A stretch of 40,669 bases of DNA from DASXSB01 sp036506275 (GCA_036506275.1 DASXSB010000115.1:1-40669), one strand, 5' to 3'. Positions 1 through 8,224 are shown, counted from the first letter of the stretch. Notes: generated from the sequence alone by a model not told the origin. Numbers and translations are program-made.

Positions 1-138
1 GTGGGGCTTGCGCGGGCGCTCGGCGTGCCGGGCGTGCGCGTGGAGAAGGCGTCGGAGGTGGCGCCGGCCGTCGGCCGCGCCCTCGCCAGCGGCGGCCCCT
101 ATCTGATCGACGCCGTCATCGATCCGGCGTTCACGTAG
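1..138 (+). CDS. C-terminal end of a thiamine-pyrophosphate-dependent enzyme (partial)
   Basis: Only the last 45 codons are in the window; the 5' part lies upstream. The frame is open from base 1 and ends at TAG (136-138). The pattern of a short helix (GLARALGVPGVRVEKASEV), a run of APAVGRAL, then GPYLIDAVIDP is typical of the end of the TPP-binding domain of acetolactate synthase, benzoylformate decarboxylase and related enzymes, where GPxLIDVxxDP closes the domain. The exact substrate cannot be told from this fragment. The next gene starts 11 bases downstream on the same strand, so the two may be co-transcribed. Confidence 0.7.
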   Translation: MGLARALGVPGVRVEKASEVAPAVGRALASGGPYLIDAVIDPAFT

Positions 139-149
139 GGCGGATCGCG

Positions 150-1217
150 ATGATCCTCGCCAAGGCCTTGGCCGTCGCTTGGACGCTGGCGCTCATCCTC
201 ACCGCGCTCCCGAGCGCCGCCGCCGATTATCCGGCGCCGAGAGAAGGAAGCTGGGTCGTACGCGATTTTCGGTTTCACACGGGTGAGGTCCTTCCCGAGC
301 TACGCCTCCACTACACGACGGTGGGTGCGCCCACGGGGGAGCCGGTGCTGGTCCTCCACGGGACCACTCAATCGGGCGCGGCCCTGCTCACACCCGCGTT
401 CGCGGGCGAGCTGTTCGGCCCCGGACAACCGCTCGACGCCGGCCGTTACTACGTGATCCTGCCCGACGCCATCGGCACCGGGAAATCCTCGAAGCCGTCC
501 GACGGCCTCCGCACCGGCTTTCCGAAGTACAACTACGACGACATGGTCCTCGCGCAGTATCGGCTCGTCACCGAGCACCTGGGCCTGCGTCATCTGCGAC
601 TCGTGCTGGGGAACTCCATGGGCGGCATGCACACGTGGCTCTGGGCCCAGAGATATCAGGACTTCATGGATATCGCGGTGCCGATGGCATCGTTCCCCAC
701 CGAGATGTCGGGGCGCAATTGGCTGATGCGCCGGCTGATCATCGACGCCATCCGCAACGATCCCGAATGGATGAACGGCAACTACACCAGGCAGCCCCCG
801 AGTCTTCAGTTCGCGTCCGTGTTCTATGGGCTCGCCACCAGCGGCGGCACCCAGCGTCTCTACAAGACGGCGCCCACCCGCGAGAAGGCCGATCAGCTCC
901 TGAACCAGCGCCTGAGCGCGCCCTTCCGTGGTGACGCCAACGACCATCTGTACCAGTGGGAGTCGTCCCGCGATTACGACGCCGCCGCCGGCCTGGAACG
1001 CATCCAGGCCACGCTGCTGGCCATCAACGCCGCCGACGACGAGCGCAATCCGCCCGAGCTCGGCGTGCTCGACCGCGAGATCAAGCGCGTGAAGAACGGC
1101 CGCGTGCTGCTGATCCCGGCCAGCGAGGAAACGTCGGGTCACGGCACCACGGGACAAGCGAAGTTCTGGAAGCAGCACCTGGCGGAGTTGCTGCAGAGCG
1201 CGCCGAAAATCAAGTAG
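150..1217 (+). CDS. Exported alpha/beta-fold hydrolase, homoserine O-acetyltransferase (MetX)-like
   Basis: A 355-residue protein with a cleavable signal peptide: hydrophobic stretch at residues 5-22 and a likely cut after PSAAA. The mature part resembles the MetX-like alpha/beta hydrolase group: LRLHYTTVG near 51-59, an oxyanion-region HGTTQSG at 70-76, and a nucleophile elbow G-N-S-M-G-G with Ser156. The acid is probably Asp296 or Asp297 in NAADDERNPPE, and the base His331 in TSGHGT, so the triad looks complete. True MetX is cytosolic; the signal peptide argues for a periplasmic hydrolase or esterase rather than methionine synthesis. It starts at ATG 11 bases after the preceding gene. The substrate is unknown. 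Confidence 0.85.
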   Translation: MILAKALAVAWTLALILTALPSAAADYPAPREGSWVVRDFRFHTGEVLPELRLHYTTVGAPTGEPVLVLHGTTQSGAALLTPAFAGELFGPGQPLDAGRYYVILPDAIGTGKSSKPSDGLRTGFPKYNYDDMVLAQYRLVTEHLGLRHLRLVLGNSMGGMHTWLWAQRYQDFMDIAVPMASFPTEMSGRNWLMRRLIIDAIRNDPEWMNGNYTRQPPSLQFASVFYGLATSGGTQRLYKTAPTREKADQLLNQRLSAPFRGDANDHLYQWESSRDYDAAAGLERIQATLLAINAADDERNPPELGVLDREIKRVKNGRVLLIPASEETSGHGTTGQAKFWKQHLAELLQSAPKIK

Positions 1218-1236
1218 CGTCGGTGGCGACCCTTGA

Positions 1237-1578
1237 TTAGCGCTTGCCGGCCGGGCGCTCCTCGCCGCTCTTCGTATACGCCGGCGGCACGTAGACGTTC
1301 AGCGTGCGCAGAGGCGCGCGCCCGGTGGCCTTGATCTGGTGACGGTCGCGCCGCTCGATCAGCAGTAACGAACCCGCGCGGAGCGCGATGCGTCGGCCAT
1401 TGACGCGCGCGGTGCCGGTGCCCGACACCACGTAGAGCCACTGGTCGGCGCCGCGATGGCGGTTCCGGGAGTCGCCCTCGCCGTCGCCGGGCGCAAGGAC
1501 CATTTCGGCTGCCTGCGCGCGCGCGTTTCCGAGAGCGACCCGGAAGCCGTTGCCGAATCTCAGATGTCGGCGCTTCAT
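1237..1578 (-). CDS. Small cupin-domain protein
   Basis: A 113-residue single-domain cupin. The first cupin motif is around residues 33-55 (GDGEGDSRNRHRGADQWLYV followed by SGTG), and the second is around 68-82 (RAGSLLLIERRDRHQI). The first motif has one clear His plus Asp/Gln, so metal binding may be weak or use other ligands. No signal peptide is visible. It lies directly downstream of the DUF6496-type gene on the same strand, 6 bases apart, so the pair may be one transcript. Cupins this small are often sugar- or acid-binding enzymes or sensor domains; no specific function can be given. Confidence 0.75.
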   Translation of the reverse strand: MKRRHLRFGNGFRVALGNARAQAAEMVLAPGDGEGDSRNRHRGADQWLYVVSGTGTARVNGRRIALRAGSLLLIERRDRHQIKATGRAPLRTLNVYVPPAYTKSGEERPAGKR

Positions 1579-1584
1579 CGACCC

Positions 1585-1806
1585 CTACTTCTTCCGGGAT
1601 GACCGCCGACGCGACGACCGCCGGGACGACGACCGCTTGCGCGGCACCTTGCCGCCCGCGCGTCGCGCCTCCGACAACCCGATCGCGATCGCTTGCTTGC
1701 GGCTCGTCACTTTCTTTCCGGAGCGTCCGCTGCGAAGCGTGCCGCGCTTGCGCTCGTGCATCGCTTTCTTCACCTTCTGGGATGCTTTCTTGCCGTACCT
1801 GGCCAT
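1585..1806 (-). CDS. Small very basic protein, DUF6496-type
   Basis: A 73-residue protein rich in Lys, Arg and Ser. The N-terminal part (MARYGKKASQKVKKAMHERK, then a GKKVTSRKQAIAIGLSEARR segment) matches my memory of the conserved small bacterial DUF6496 proteins. The C-terminal 20 residues are an Arg/Ser repeat (RRSSRR type) resembling histone H1-like or SR-rich tails. The net charge suggests nucleic-acid binding, but this is inference. The function of the family is not established. Confidence 0.75.
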   Translation of the reverse strand: MARYGKKASQKVKKAMHERKRGTLRSGRSGKKVTSRKQAIAIGLSEARRAGGKVPRKRSSSRRSSRRRSSRKK

Positions 1807-1981
1807 CGACGTCCTCCTCGCTGATGCGCGTGCGCGGGGAATGGCGAAGCACCACGCGGCCCCGTGCCCGCTGCTGACCGCTGTCGTCCCGCGGGTGCTC
1901 TTGTTTGCATCTAGCCACGCGCATGGGCGCCGGTCAACGTGATGACACGCCCGCGCGTGCCCGCGGAGGACGGCGAGAGCG

Positions 1982-3175
1982 CTAGAAGGTGACGGGGAGG
2001 CTCTTCAATCCGCGCAGAGTGAGGCTCTGGCGATGCTCGGGACGGTCGGTGGCGAGCGCCAGCTCGGGCAGGCGCTGCACGAGCGTGTTGATCGCGATCT
2101 GGCCCTCCACCCGCGCGAGGGGGGCGCCGAGACAGAAGTGGATGCCCAAGCCGAACGCGACGTGGCGGTTGTCGGCACGCGTGATGTCGAGTCGGTCGGG
2201 ATCGGGAAACTGGGCGGGATCGCGGTCGGCGGCGCCGATGAACGGCATCAGCATCTCGCCCTTCGCGATCGTGCGGCCGCCGATGACGACGTCGCTGCTC
2301 GGGATGCGCGCCGTGCGCTGCACGGGCCCGTCGTACCGCAGCAGCTCCTCGACGGCGGTCCCGATGAGCCCGGGATTCTCGCGCAGCCGCCGGAGCTCGG
2401 CGGGGTGGCGGAGGAGAGCGAGGGTCCCATTGGCGATGAGGTTGACGGTGGTCTCGTGGCCGGCGATGAGGATGAGGATGCACGTCGACAGCAGCTCCTC
2501 CTCGTTGAGCTTGTCGCCCGCCTCCTCGGCCGCGATGAGCGCCGACAGCAAGTCGTTCCGCGGCGCCGTGCGGCGCTCCGCCATGAGCTCCCGGAAGTAT
2601 TCGGCGAGGGCGCGGCGGGACATCATGCTCCGGCGCGAGATCTGCGAATCCGGCGGCAGCATGACGGCGTCGAGCCCGCGCGCGATGTCCATGCTCCATT
2701 CCTTGAATCGCTCCCGGTCCTCCACGGGGACCCCGAGCATCTCGGAGATGACGATGACGGGGAGCGGGTACGCGAACTCCTCCACGAGGTCCATCGCGCG
2801 CGCACTCGCGACACGCTCGAGAAGGCCGTCGACGATCTGCTGGATGCGCGGGCGGAGCCCTTCCACCACGCGCGGCGTGAACGCCTTGCTGACGAGGCCA
2901 CGGAGCCGTGTGTGATCGGGTGGATCACGGTCGAGCATCGAGAGCCCGTTCCCGGGCGGCACGTCGACGCCGTATCGCGCCGCCACGAAGGCGGGGATCG
3001 CCTCCTTGGCGCAGCGCGGATCGCGTAGCGCCCACACCACGTCTTCGTAGCGGGTGAGCACCCAGAAGCCGAGCGGGCTCAGGTGGACGGGGTCCTCCGC
3101 GCGCAGCCGGTGGTACGTCGGGTAGGGATCCGCGATGAACTCGGGATCCATCGGATTGAAGCTCAGGTCGCCCAT
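1982..3175 (-). CDS. Cytochrome P450
   Basis: A 397-residue soluble bacterial P450 of the CYP107-like type. The I-helix motif A-G-H-E-T-T lies at 238-243, the K-helix E-x-x-R at Glu277-Arg280, and the heme-binding loop FGLGIHFCLG with the axial Cys348. The N-terminus (FNPMDPEFIADPYPTYHRLR) is typical of the family and there is no membrane anchor. No ferredoxin or reductase gene is nearby, so electrons must come from elsewhere. It is the last gene of a minus-strand group with a serine hydrolase (9 bases upstream) and an amidohydrolase, which suggests joint breakdown of an aromatic or lactone-type compound. The substrate is unknown. Confidence 0.95.
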   Translation of the reverse strand: MGDLSFNPMDPEFIADPYPTYHRLRAEDPVHLSPLGFWVLTRYEDVVWALRDPRCAKEAIPAFVAARYGVDVPPGNGLSMLDRDPPDHTRLRGLVSKAFTPRVVEGLRPRIQQIVDGLLERVASARAMDLVEEFAYPLPVIVISEMLGVPVEDRERFKEWSMDIARGLDAVMLPPDSQISRRSMMSRRALAEYFRELMAERRTAPRNDLLSALIAAEEAGDKLNEEELLSTCILILIAGHETTVNLIANGTLALLRHPAELRRLRENPGLIGTAVEELLRYDGPVQRTARIPSSDVVIGGRTIAKGEMLMPFIGAADRDPAQFPDPDRLDITRADNRHVAFGLGIHFCLGAPLARVEGQIAINTLVQRLPELALATDRPEHRQSLTLRGLKSLPVTF

Positions 3176-3184
3176 GAGTCCGTC

Positions 3185-4321
3185 TCAGTCGATGGCGGCG
3201 TGGACGCAGTTGGAGACGGCATCCATGCGCGCGCTGTGCCAGGGATCGGGGATGCGGCTGTTCGTGATGTAGGCGAAGCTCACGCCGGAGTCCGGATCGG
3301 CCCAGCCGTACGACGACCCCACGCCGCCGTGGCCGAACGTGCGCGGTGAGGCAAGGGCGCCGAGGCCGCGGATGGTGTCCGTCGTCCCGCGGAGATGGGG
3401 TCCGAGTCCGCGGTGCATCGGCATGCCCATGTAGCCGTCCACCATGTCGCCGGTGACGTTGCGGGTGACGTACTGGATGGTCCGCGGAGAGAGCAGTCGG
3501 ACACCGTGCAGCCGCCCGCCGCCCAGCATCATCTGATAGAAGGCGGCGAGGGCGCGGGCGGTGCCGTAGCCGCCTCCGCCCGGCGTTCCCGCCCGGCGGA
3601 ACTCCGCGTTGTTCTCGTCCGCACGCTTGATCTGGCGCGTGCCGTCCGCGGACGGCTCGTGCATGTCCACCGTGCGATCGTGCTGCGCGTCGGGCACGCC
3701 GACGAACAGCTCGTCGCCGAGACCGAGCGGCGCCACCACGTGCTCGCGGATGAACGCGCGATAGTCCGTCTTGGTCACCGCCTCGATGAGGGCGGCCGCC
3801 GTCCAGTGCGCCGCGCGCGAGTGGTAATGCAGCCGCGAGCCCGGCGTCCACTCCAGCGTGAAGCCGCACACGGTCCGGCGCAGCCGCTCGTGATCGTCCC
3901 AGGCTTCCTTCGGTACGTCCGCGTTCGGAAAGCCCGCCCGATGCGAGAGGAGCTGCACGATCGTGATCTCGCCCTTGCCGTTCGCGTCGAAGCCGGGCAG
4001 GTGGTCGGCGACGCGATCCGTGAAGCGGAAAGCACCGCGCTCGGCGAGCAGCCACACCGCGCAGGCCGTGATGACCTTGGTGTTCGAATAGAGCAACCAC
4101 AGCGTGTCGTCGCGCGCGGCCACGCGCTGGGGCTCGAGGCGCGCGTGTCCGTACGTCTTCACGAGGGCGAGCTTGCCGAGACGCGCGATCGCGATCTGGG
4201 CGCCCGGATAGCGGCCCTCCGCGATGTGGCGGTTGATCAGCTCGTCCAGACGGGCGAGCGTGGCGGAGTCGAGGTGAAGCTCGGCGGGTGACGCGGTCTC
4301 GAGCGGAAAGCGCGCGCTCAT
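3185..4321 (-). CDS. Class C beta-lactamase-related serine hydrolase
   Basis: A 378-residue serine hydrolase of the beta-lactamase/esterase (EstB-like) family. The nucleophile motif S-x-x-K is Ser79-Lys82 (SNTK), the second motif is Y-H-S at 166-168, and a late H-G-G replaces the K-T-G box (FGHGGVGSS). I chose ATG at 4321 because it overlaps the TGA of the upstream amidohydrolase (ATGA); a longer open frame reaches 4378 but would run into that gene. No signal peptide is seen, which favours a cytoplasmic esterase or amidase over an antibiotic resistance enzyme. Together with the amidohydrolase and the P450 it forms a catabolic-looking operon. Confidence 0.9.
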   Translation of the reverse strand: MSARFPLETASPAELHLDSATLARLDELINRHIAEGRYPGAQIAIARLGKLALVKTYGHARLEPQRVAARDDTLWLLYSNTKVITACAVWLLAERGAFRFTDRVADHLPGFDANGKGEITIVQLLSHRAGFPNADVPKEAWDDHERLRRTVCGFTLEWTPGSRLHYHSRAAHWTAAALIEAVTKTDYRAFIREHVVAPLGLGDELFVGVPDAQHDRTVDMHEPSADGTRQIKRADENNAEFRRAGTPGGGGYGTARALAAFYQMMLGGGRLHGVRLLSPRTIQYVTRNVTGDMVDGYMGMPMHRGLGPHLRGTTDTIRGLGALASPRTFGHGGVGSSYGWADPDSGVSFAYITNSRIPDPWHSARMDAVSNCVHAAID

Positions 4322-5163
4322 CGCGATCGCTCCAGGGGCCAGCCGAGCCACTGACACACGCCCCGTCCCATCACCCATTCGAGATCATCGCCCTTCAGCC
4401 ACGGCAGCTCCTTGGTGAAGAGGTCGATGCACTCCCGGTACGTGCAGGGCATGCGCGTGAGATCCGTTCCCCAGAACGTCCGCTGCGGGCCGAAGGCGTC
4501 GACGAGCCGGTGAATGGCGTCGTGGAGGTCGCGGAAGGGATAGTCTTCGCGCGAGAGCGACGGCATCCCCGACGCCTTCACCGCCACGTTCGGCCGCTTG
4601 GCGAGCGCGCACACCTTAGGCAGGTCTTCCCACACTTCGGGGGTTTTCTGCCGGATGTTCACGCCCACGTGGTCGATGACGAGCTTCAGACTGGGATGCT
4701 TGGCGGCGATGCGGTCGAGCACGTCCAGCGAACCCGGCACCAGCACCATGAGCGGGATGCCGGCGCGCTCGGCCGCCGGCCACAGCCAGTCGGCGCTGCC
4801 GTCGGTGAGGAAGTGCCGATTGTGCTCGTTGTGGAACGTGAAGCGCATGCCGAGCATCCCCGGCTGCTTCCTCCAGTCCGCGACGAGGGCGCGGCTGGCC
4901 GGATCTTGAAGCGCGAGACGGCCCATGACCGCGAAGCGATCGGGGTGCAGGCGCGCCGCTTCCAGCGCGAGATCGTTGCGGTCGCCTTCCCACGAGGGCG
5001 GCACGATGACGACGCGGTTCACCTTCGCGAGATCCATCTGGAAGAGCAGCATGTCCTTGGTCACGGGATACGGCTTCTGGGCCTCTTGGGCGCGGCCGGG
5101 CGGCCACGGGCGGTCCGGGGTGTCGGCGCCCCAGAGGTGGACCTGTGAGTCGACGATCTGCAT
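4318..5163 (-). CDS. Amidohydrolase_2-family metal-dependent hydrolase
   Basis: A 281-residue TIM-barrel amidohydrolase of the Amidohydrolase_2 group (related to ACMSD, gamma-resorcylate decarboxylase and lactone hydrolases). It begins MQIVDSQVHLWG; the V-H-L-W form replaces the H-x-H pair, so the first metal ligand pair is incomplete, as in many 2-pyrone-4,6-dicarboxylate-lactonase-like members. Other landmarks are IDHVGVN mid-protein and WGTDLTR near the end, supplying a His and an Asp. It is the first gene of a minus-strand group and overlaps the serine hydrolase by 4 bases. The reaction is probably hydrolysis or decarboxylation of a small organic acid. Confidence 0.85.
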   Translation of the reverse strand: MQIVDSQVHLWGADTPDRPWPPGRAQEAQKPYPVTKDMLLFQMDLAKVNRVVIVPPSWEGDRNDLALEAARLHPDRFAVMGRLALQDPASRALVADWRKQPGMLGMRFTFHNEHNRHFLTDGSADWLWPAAERAGIPLMVLVPGSLDVLDRIAAKHPSLKLVIDHVGVNIRQKTPEVWEDLPKVCALAKRPNVAVKASGMPSLSREDYPFRDLHDAIHRLVDAFGPQRTFWGTDLTRMPCTYRECIDLFTKELPWLKGDDLEWVMGRGVCQWLGWPLERSR

Positions 5164-5233
5164 GCCGCGCTCCTTCGCCCGACTGGTCGGTGACGGGCAA
5201 GACTCTACACGAATCCGTGATTCCGGGCTCGAC

Positions 5234-5806
5234 TCACCGCCCTGCGCGCAGGAGCGGACCCCGACGCCGACGCCGGCGCACCTCGCCCAGGAACTCCTCC
5301 AAGCGGTCCGGGAATCCCTCCGCCGCGCTCCATTGTCGGATGACCCGCAGGTTCACGCGCTGGGCGAGCGCGATCTCCACGGCGACGCGAAGGCTCTGAT
5401 GATCGTTCCAGTGATAGAACGCGGCCAGGCGGTCCCGGCAGGAGTCGGTCGCGGAAAGGAGGAGCCACCGCCCGCGCCCGTACCTTCGCACCAGCGGCCG
5501 GATCCGATAGTCGTCTCCGATCGCGAGCGGACCGCGAGGAAACTCGACGTAGAAGGGGACGTCGGGATGGACGTAACGGTCGCGCACGCGGACGAAGCCG
5601 ACCGATGCCAGCGCGTCGTCCAGTCGGAGCTGCGTCGTCGTCCCGATGAGGATGAAGTCCATGTCACGCGACAGATAGCGGCCGCGCGTGTGGAGGCTGG
5701 CGCAGGCGCCGCCGGTGAGCACGGCGCGGATCTGGTGGCGGGCGAGCGCGGCGCCGACCGCGGCCGCCACCGTCGGCAGCCGCGAGCGTCGATTCAGGGC
5801 CGTCAT
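5234..5806 (-). CDS. Nucleotidyltransferase-fold protein (AbiEii/MNT-like)
   Basis: A 190-residue protein with a minimal nucleotidyltransferase core: Gly32-Gly33 in the LTGGACAS loop, followed by Asp48-x-Asp50 (RDMDFIL) as the likely metal-binding pair and a third acid in the FYVEFP strand. The rest is helical and ends in an Arg-rich tail. Its ATG overlaps the TGA of an upstream winged-helix gene (ATGA). A wHTH protein followed by a coupled nucleotidyltransferase is the order of AbiE-type toxin-antitoxin pairs, but the partner here is shorter than AbiEi. It could instead be a housekeeping RNA or protein nucleotidyltransferase. The fold call is good; the toxin role is inference. Confidence 0.7.
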   Translation of the reverse strand: MTALNRRSRLPTVAAAVGAALARHQIRAVLTGGACASLHTRGRYLSRDMDFILIGTTTQLRLDDALASVGFVRVRDRYVHPDVPFYVEFPRGPLAIGDDYRIRPLVRRYGRGRWLLLSATDSCRDRLAAFYHWNDHQSLRVAVEIALAQRVNLRVIRQWSAAEGFPDRLEEFLGEVRRRRRRGPLLRAGR

Positions 5807-6141
5807 AGCGGTTTACCGCCGCGACGCGGCCGCCGGCGTATCCCCGCCACCCGGTTGCGGAGCGTGTCTTCAGGGTCGCTCAGCCGGGTCAGGTACGTGA
5901 GGAGCGAGTCCGCCGCGAAGTATCGCGGATCGAGCTGGTAGAGTCGGGTGCGACCGACCAGCCGTCCCGCCACGAGCCCGTCCCGCTCGAGGCTGGCGAG
6001 CGCCTTCTGAACGCTGGAAAGCGGAGCGGAGAGCACGCGCGCCAGCTCGCGGGGATAGCTTTCCCCGAGCAGGCGCAAGGCGAGGAGGGCCCGCGTGCGG
6101 CCCTGGCTCCCGAACGGGCTCGACGAGACCTTGACCTCCAT
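5803..6141 (-). CDS. Winged-helix DNA-binding protein paired with the nucleotidyltransferase
   Basis: A 112-residue winged helix-turn-helix protein. The HTH is at about residues 30-55 (SYPRELARVLSAPLSSVQKA as the recognition region), followed by the wing GLVAGRLVGRTRLYQLDPRY. It resembles ArsR/MarR-like one-domain regulators. The C-terminus is basic (RRRPRRGGK). It is the first gene of a two-gene minus-strand operon, and its start codon lies inside a large nested palindrome (6133-6170), which suggests that it or a similar dimer binds there and controls its own synthesis. It could act as antitoxin or autoregulator for the nucleotidyltransferase; that is inferred from gene order only. Confidence 0.75.
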   Translation of the reverse strand: MEVKVSSSPFGSQGRTRALLALRLLGESYPRELARVLSAPLSSVQKALASLERDGLVAGRLVGRTRLYQLDPRYFAADSLLTYLTRLSDPEDTLRNRVAGIRRRPRRGGKPL

Positions 6142-6170
6142 CAGTGGTCATACGACCACCTTTGGAGGTC
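6133..6170. promoter_or_regulatory. Nested palindrome over the wHTH start codon (candidate operator)
   Basis: Two concentric inverted repeats share one centre at 6151/6152. The outer arms are GACCTCCA (6133-6140) and TGGAGGTC (6163-6170); the inner arms are GTGGTC (6144-6149) and GACCAC (6154-6159), with ATAC between. The 3-base gaps on each side are symmetric. The inner TGGTCATACGACCA also resembles GntR/FadR-type operators. The structure lies between the divergent genes at 6141 (minus) and 6278 (plus), so it may control either or both. Confidence 0.6.
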
Positions 6171-6183
6171 TTGCGTCAAGACC
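6167..6183. promoter_or_regulatory. Second inverted repeat in the same divergent region
   Basis: Arms GGTCTTG (6167-6173) and CAAGACC (6177-6183) are a perfect 7-bp inverted repeat around CGT. It adjoins the nested palindrome and shares its GGTC end, so it may be a second operator half or a promoter-proximal binding site. No clear -35/-10 pair could be assigned. Confidence 0.4.
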
Positions 6184-6277
6184 CGGAAGGCGCCGACGCG
6201 CACGGCCTTGACAGGAACGTCCGGACGGAGGCATTTTGTCGCGGCTCGCCGCCCAACCCGAGCCAAGGAGGGCCACC

Positions 6278-7342
6278 ATGAAGCCGTTCCGACTCCCCCG
6301 ATGGCGCTTCATCAGCTGCTGCGGACACGAGTGGGGTCACACGCCGAGCGCGAACGGTCCCAGCCGGCGCGACTTCATCAGGACGGCCGCCACGGGGGTG
6401 GCCGGGCTGGCGGCGATGACGGCGCTGGACCGTCCCGCCTCCGCCCAGGTGCGCGTGTTCCCGCCGCCGCCACCGGCCGTGAGCCCCATCGAAGGACTGA
6501 TCGACTTCCACAATCACAACGCGCCCGACGTGTTCGGGCGCGCCGTGGACGACGACGAGTCGGCGCAGCTCTACATGAGCCGCAAGATGGAGGCGATCGT
6601 CCTCAAGAACCACGTCGTCTCCACCGCCGACCGCGCGTGGCTCGTCCGCAAGCACAACCCGGGCGTGAAGGCCTTCGGCGGCATCGCCCTCAACGGTCCC
6701 GCGGGCGGGATCAATCCCGAGGCCGTGCAGTGGATGTGGCGCATGCAGGGCGGCTACGGGCGCGTGGTGTGGCTGCCGACGTTCGACGCCGACAACCACG
6801 TGAAGCACTTCAAGGACGCGCCGGAGGGCATCAAGGTCGTGGGCGCGGACGGCAAGGCCCTGCCCGCGCTGCGCGAGGTGCTGAAGGTGATCGCGCAGCA
6901 GAAGCTCGTGCTCTGCACCGGACACGCGTCCCCCACCGAGGTGCTGGCCATCGTGGAAGCGGCGCGCGACGCCGGCTGCGACCGCATCGTGGTCACGCAC
7001 GCGGAATTCGAGGTCGTGAACATGACCATCGAGCAGATGAAGAAGGCGGCGTCGATGGGCGCCAGGATGGAGATCGACGCCATGGGCCCGCTCATGGGTC
7101 CGAACGCGCACCTGCCCTGGATGCGGCACTGGCGGCAGGTGACCTACCAGGAGTCCGCCGAGCACGTGAAGGCGGTGGGCGCCGAGAACTTCGTCCTCGG
7201 GACCGATCTCGGCCAGACCGGCAATCCGTCGCAGCCGGACGGACTCGCGATGCTGGTGGCGGGGCTGATGGCGCAGGGAATCACGAAGGACCAGATCAAG
7301 ACGATGGGGCGCGAGGTGCCGGGCAAGCTGCTGATGGGTTGA
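6278..7342 (+). CDS. Tat-exported DUF6282-like amidohydrolase-family protein
   Basis: A 354-residue protein with twin arginines at 30-31 (SRRDFIR) followed by a hydrophobic stretch and a likely cut after ASAQ, so export by the Tat pathway is expected. The n-region is unusually long and holds a Cys14-Cys15 pair and two His. The mature enzyme begins LIDFHNH, with His78 and His80 as the classic amidohydrolase H-x-H, and continues with HVVSTADRAW, CTGHAS and VTHAEFE as further His-bearing strands. I recognise the overall pattern as DUF6282. I chose ATG 6278 because AAGGAGGG precedes it; a longer reading frame from 6236 lacks a ribosome-binding site. The substrate is unknown. Confidence 0.8.
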   Translation: MKPFRLPRWRFISCCGHEWGHTPSANGPSRRDFIRTAATGVAGLAAMTALDRPASAQVRVFPPPPPAVSPIEGLIDFHNHNAPDVFGRAVDDDESAQLYMSRKMEAIVLKNHVVSTADRAWLVRKHNPGVKAFGGIALNGPAGGINPEAVQWMWRMQGGYGRVVWLPTFDADNHVKHFKDAPEGIKVVGADGKALPALREVLKVIAQQKLVLCTGHASPTEVLAIVEAARDAGCDRIVVTHAEFEVVNMTIEQMKKAASMGARMEIDAMGPLMGPNAHLPWMRHWRQVTYQESAEHVKAVGAENFVLGTDLGQTGNPSQPDGLAMLVAGLMAQGITKDQIKTMGREVPGKLLMG

Positions 7343-7400
7343 CCGCGCGCGGCGGCCGCTCGTGGCCGCCGGATCGGCGTGCTAGAGTCGGGGCCATTCC

Positions 7401-8198
7401 ATGAGCGCGCCCGACCGTTCACGTAGCGGAGGTCGTCTCGCGGGGAAGGTGGCGATCGTCACCGGGGCCGGCTCGCGCGGCCCCGGGCTCGGCAACGGCA
7501 AGGCGACGGCGATTCTCTTCACGCGCGAAGGCGCGCGCGTGCTCTGCGTGGACCGGATCAAGGAGCGCGCGCAGGAGACGGTCGATCTCATCCGCGCCGA
7601 GGGCGGAGAGGCGGAAGCGTTCCCCGCCGACGTGACGCGCGCCGAAGACTGCCGCACGATGGTCGAGGAGGCCTGCGCGCGGTGGGGCGGCCTCGACATC
7701 CTCCACAACAACGTCGGCATCGAGTCCCGGGCGGGCCTCGTCGACACCACCGAGGCGCAGTGGGATCTCACCCTCACCGTCGATCTGAAGTCGATGCACC
7801 TCGCCACCCAGGCCGCCGTCCCCGCCCTCGCCGCGCGCGGCGGCGGCGCGGTCATCTGCGTCTCCTCCATCGCCGGCCTGCGCGGATTCGGCGTCGGTCG
7901 CACCGCCTACGCCGCCGCCAAGGCGGGCGTGGTCGGCTTCGTGCGCGCGGTGGCGGTGGAGCTGGGCCCGCGGGGGATCCGCGTGAACGCGATCGCCCCC
8001 GGACCGGTGTGGACGCCGATGGTGGAGGACCTCGGCGCGGAGGCGCGCGAGCGGCGGCGACAGGCGACACCGCTCGGCACGGAGGGAACGGGCTGGGACA
8101 TCGGCTGGGGCGCCGTCTACCTCGCGAGCGACGAGGCGCGCTGGGTGACGGGCCACACGCTCGTGATCGACGGCGGCCTCGTCGCCACCACGAGATAG
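7401..8198 (+). CDS. Short-chain dehydrogenase/reductase
   Basis: A 265-residue classical SDR. The nucleotide-binding loop is TGAGSRGPGLG at 21-31, slightly longer than the usual TGxxxGIG. The structural NNVG (103-106), catalytic Ser155/156, Tyr170 and Lys174 (YAAAK) are all present, and PGPVWTPM and VIDGG follow in their usual places. It probably oxidises a secondary alcohol or reduces a ketone with NAD(P). A TAGAGT hexamer at 7383-7388 is a possible -10 element. The downstream LLM oxidoreductase starts 26 bases later, so the two are likely co-transcribed. Confidence 0.92.
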   Translation: MSAPDRSRSGGRLAGKVAIVTGAGSRGPGLGNGKATAILFTREGARVLCVDRIKERAQETVDLIRAEGGEAEAFPADVTRAEDCRTMVEEACARWGGLDILHNNVGIESRAGLVDTTEAQWDLTLTVDLKSMHLATQAAVPALAARGGGAVICVSSIAGLRGFGVGRTAYAAAKAGVVGFVRAVAVELGPRGIRVNAIAPGPVWTPMVEDLGAEARERRRQATPLGTEGTGWDIGWGAVYLASDEARWVTGHTLVIDGGLVATTR

Positions 8199-8224
8199 TC
8201 GCCACCACCAGATAGGAGACCGGC

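Noticed and set aside
3185..4378. Longer start (4378) for the serine hydrolase
   Set aside because: The added 19 residues would overlap the upstream amidohydrolase by about 60 bases and have no ribosome-binding site; ATG 4321 gives a clean ATGA overlap.
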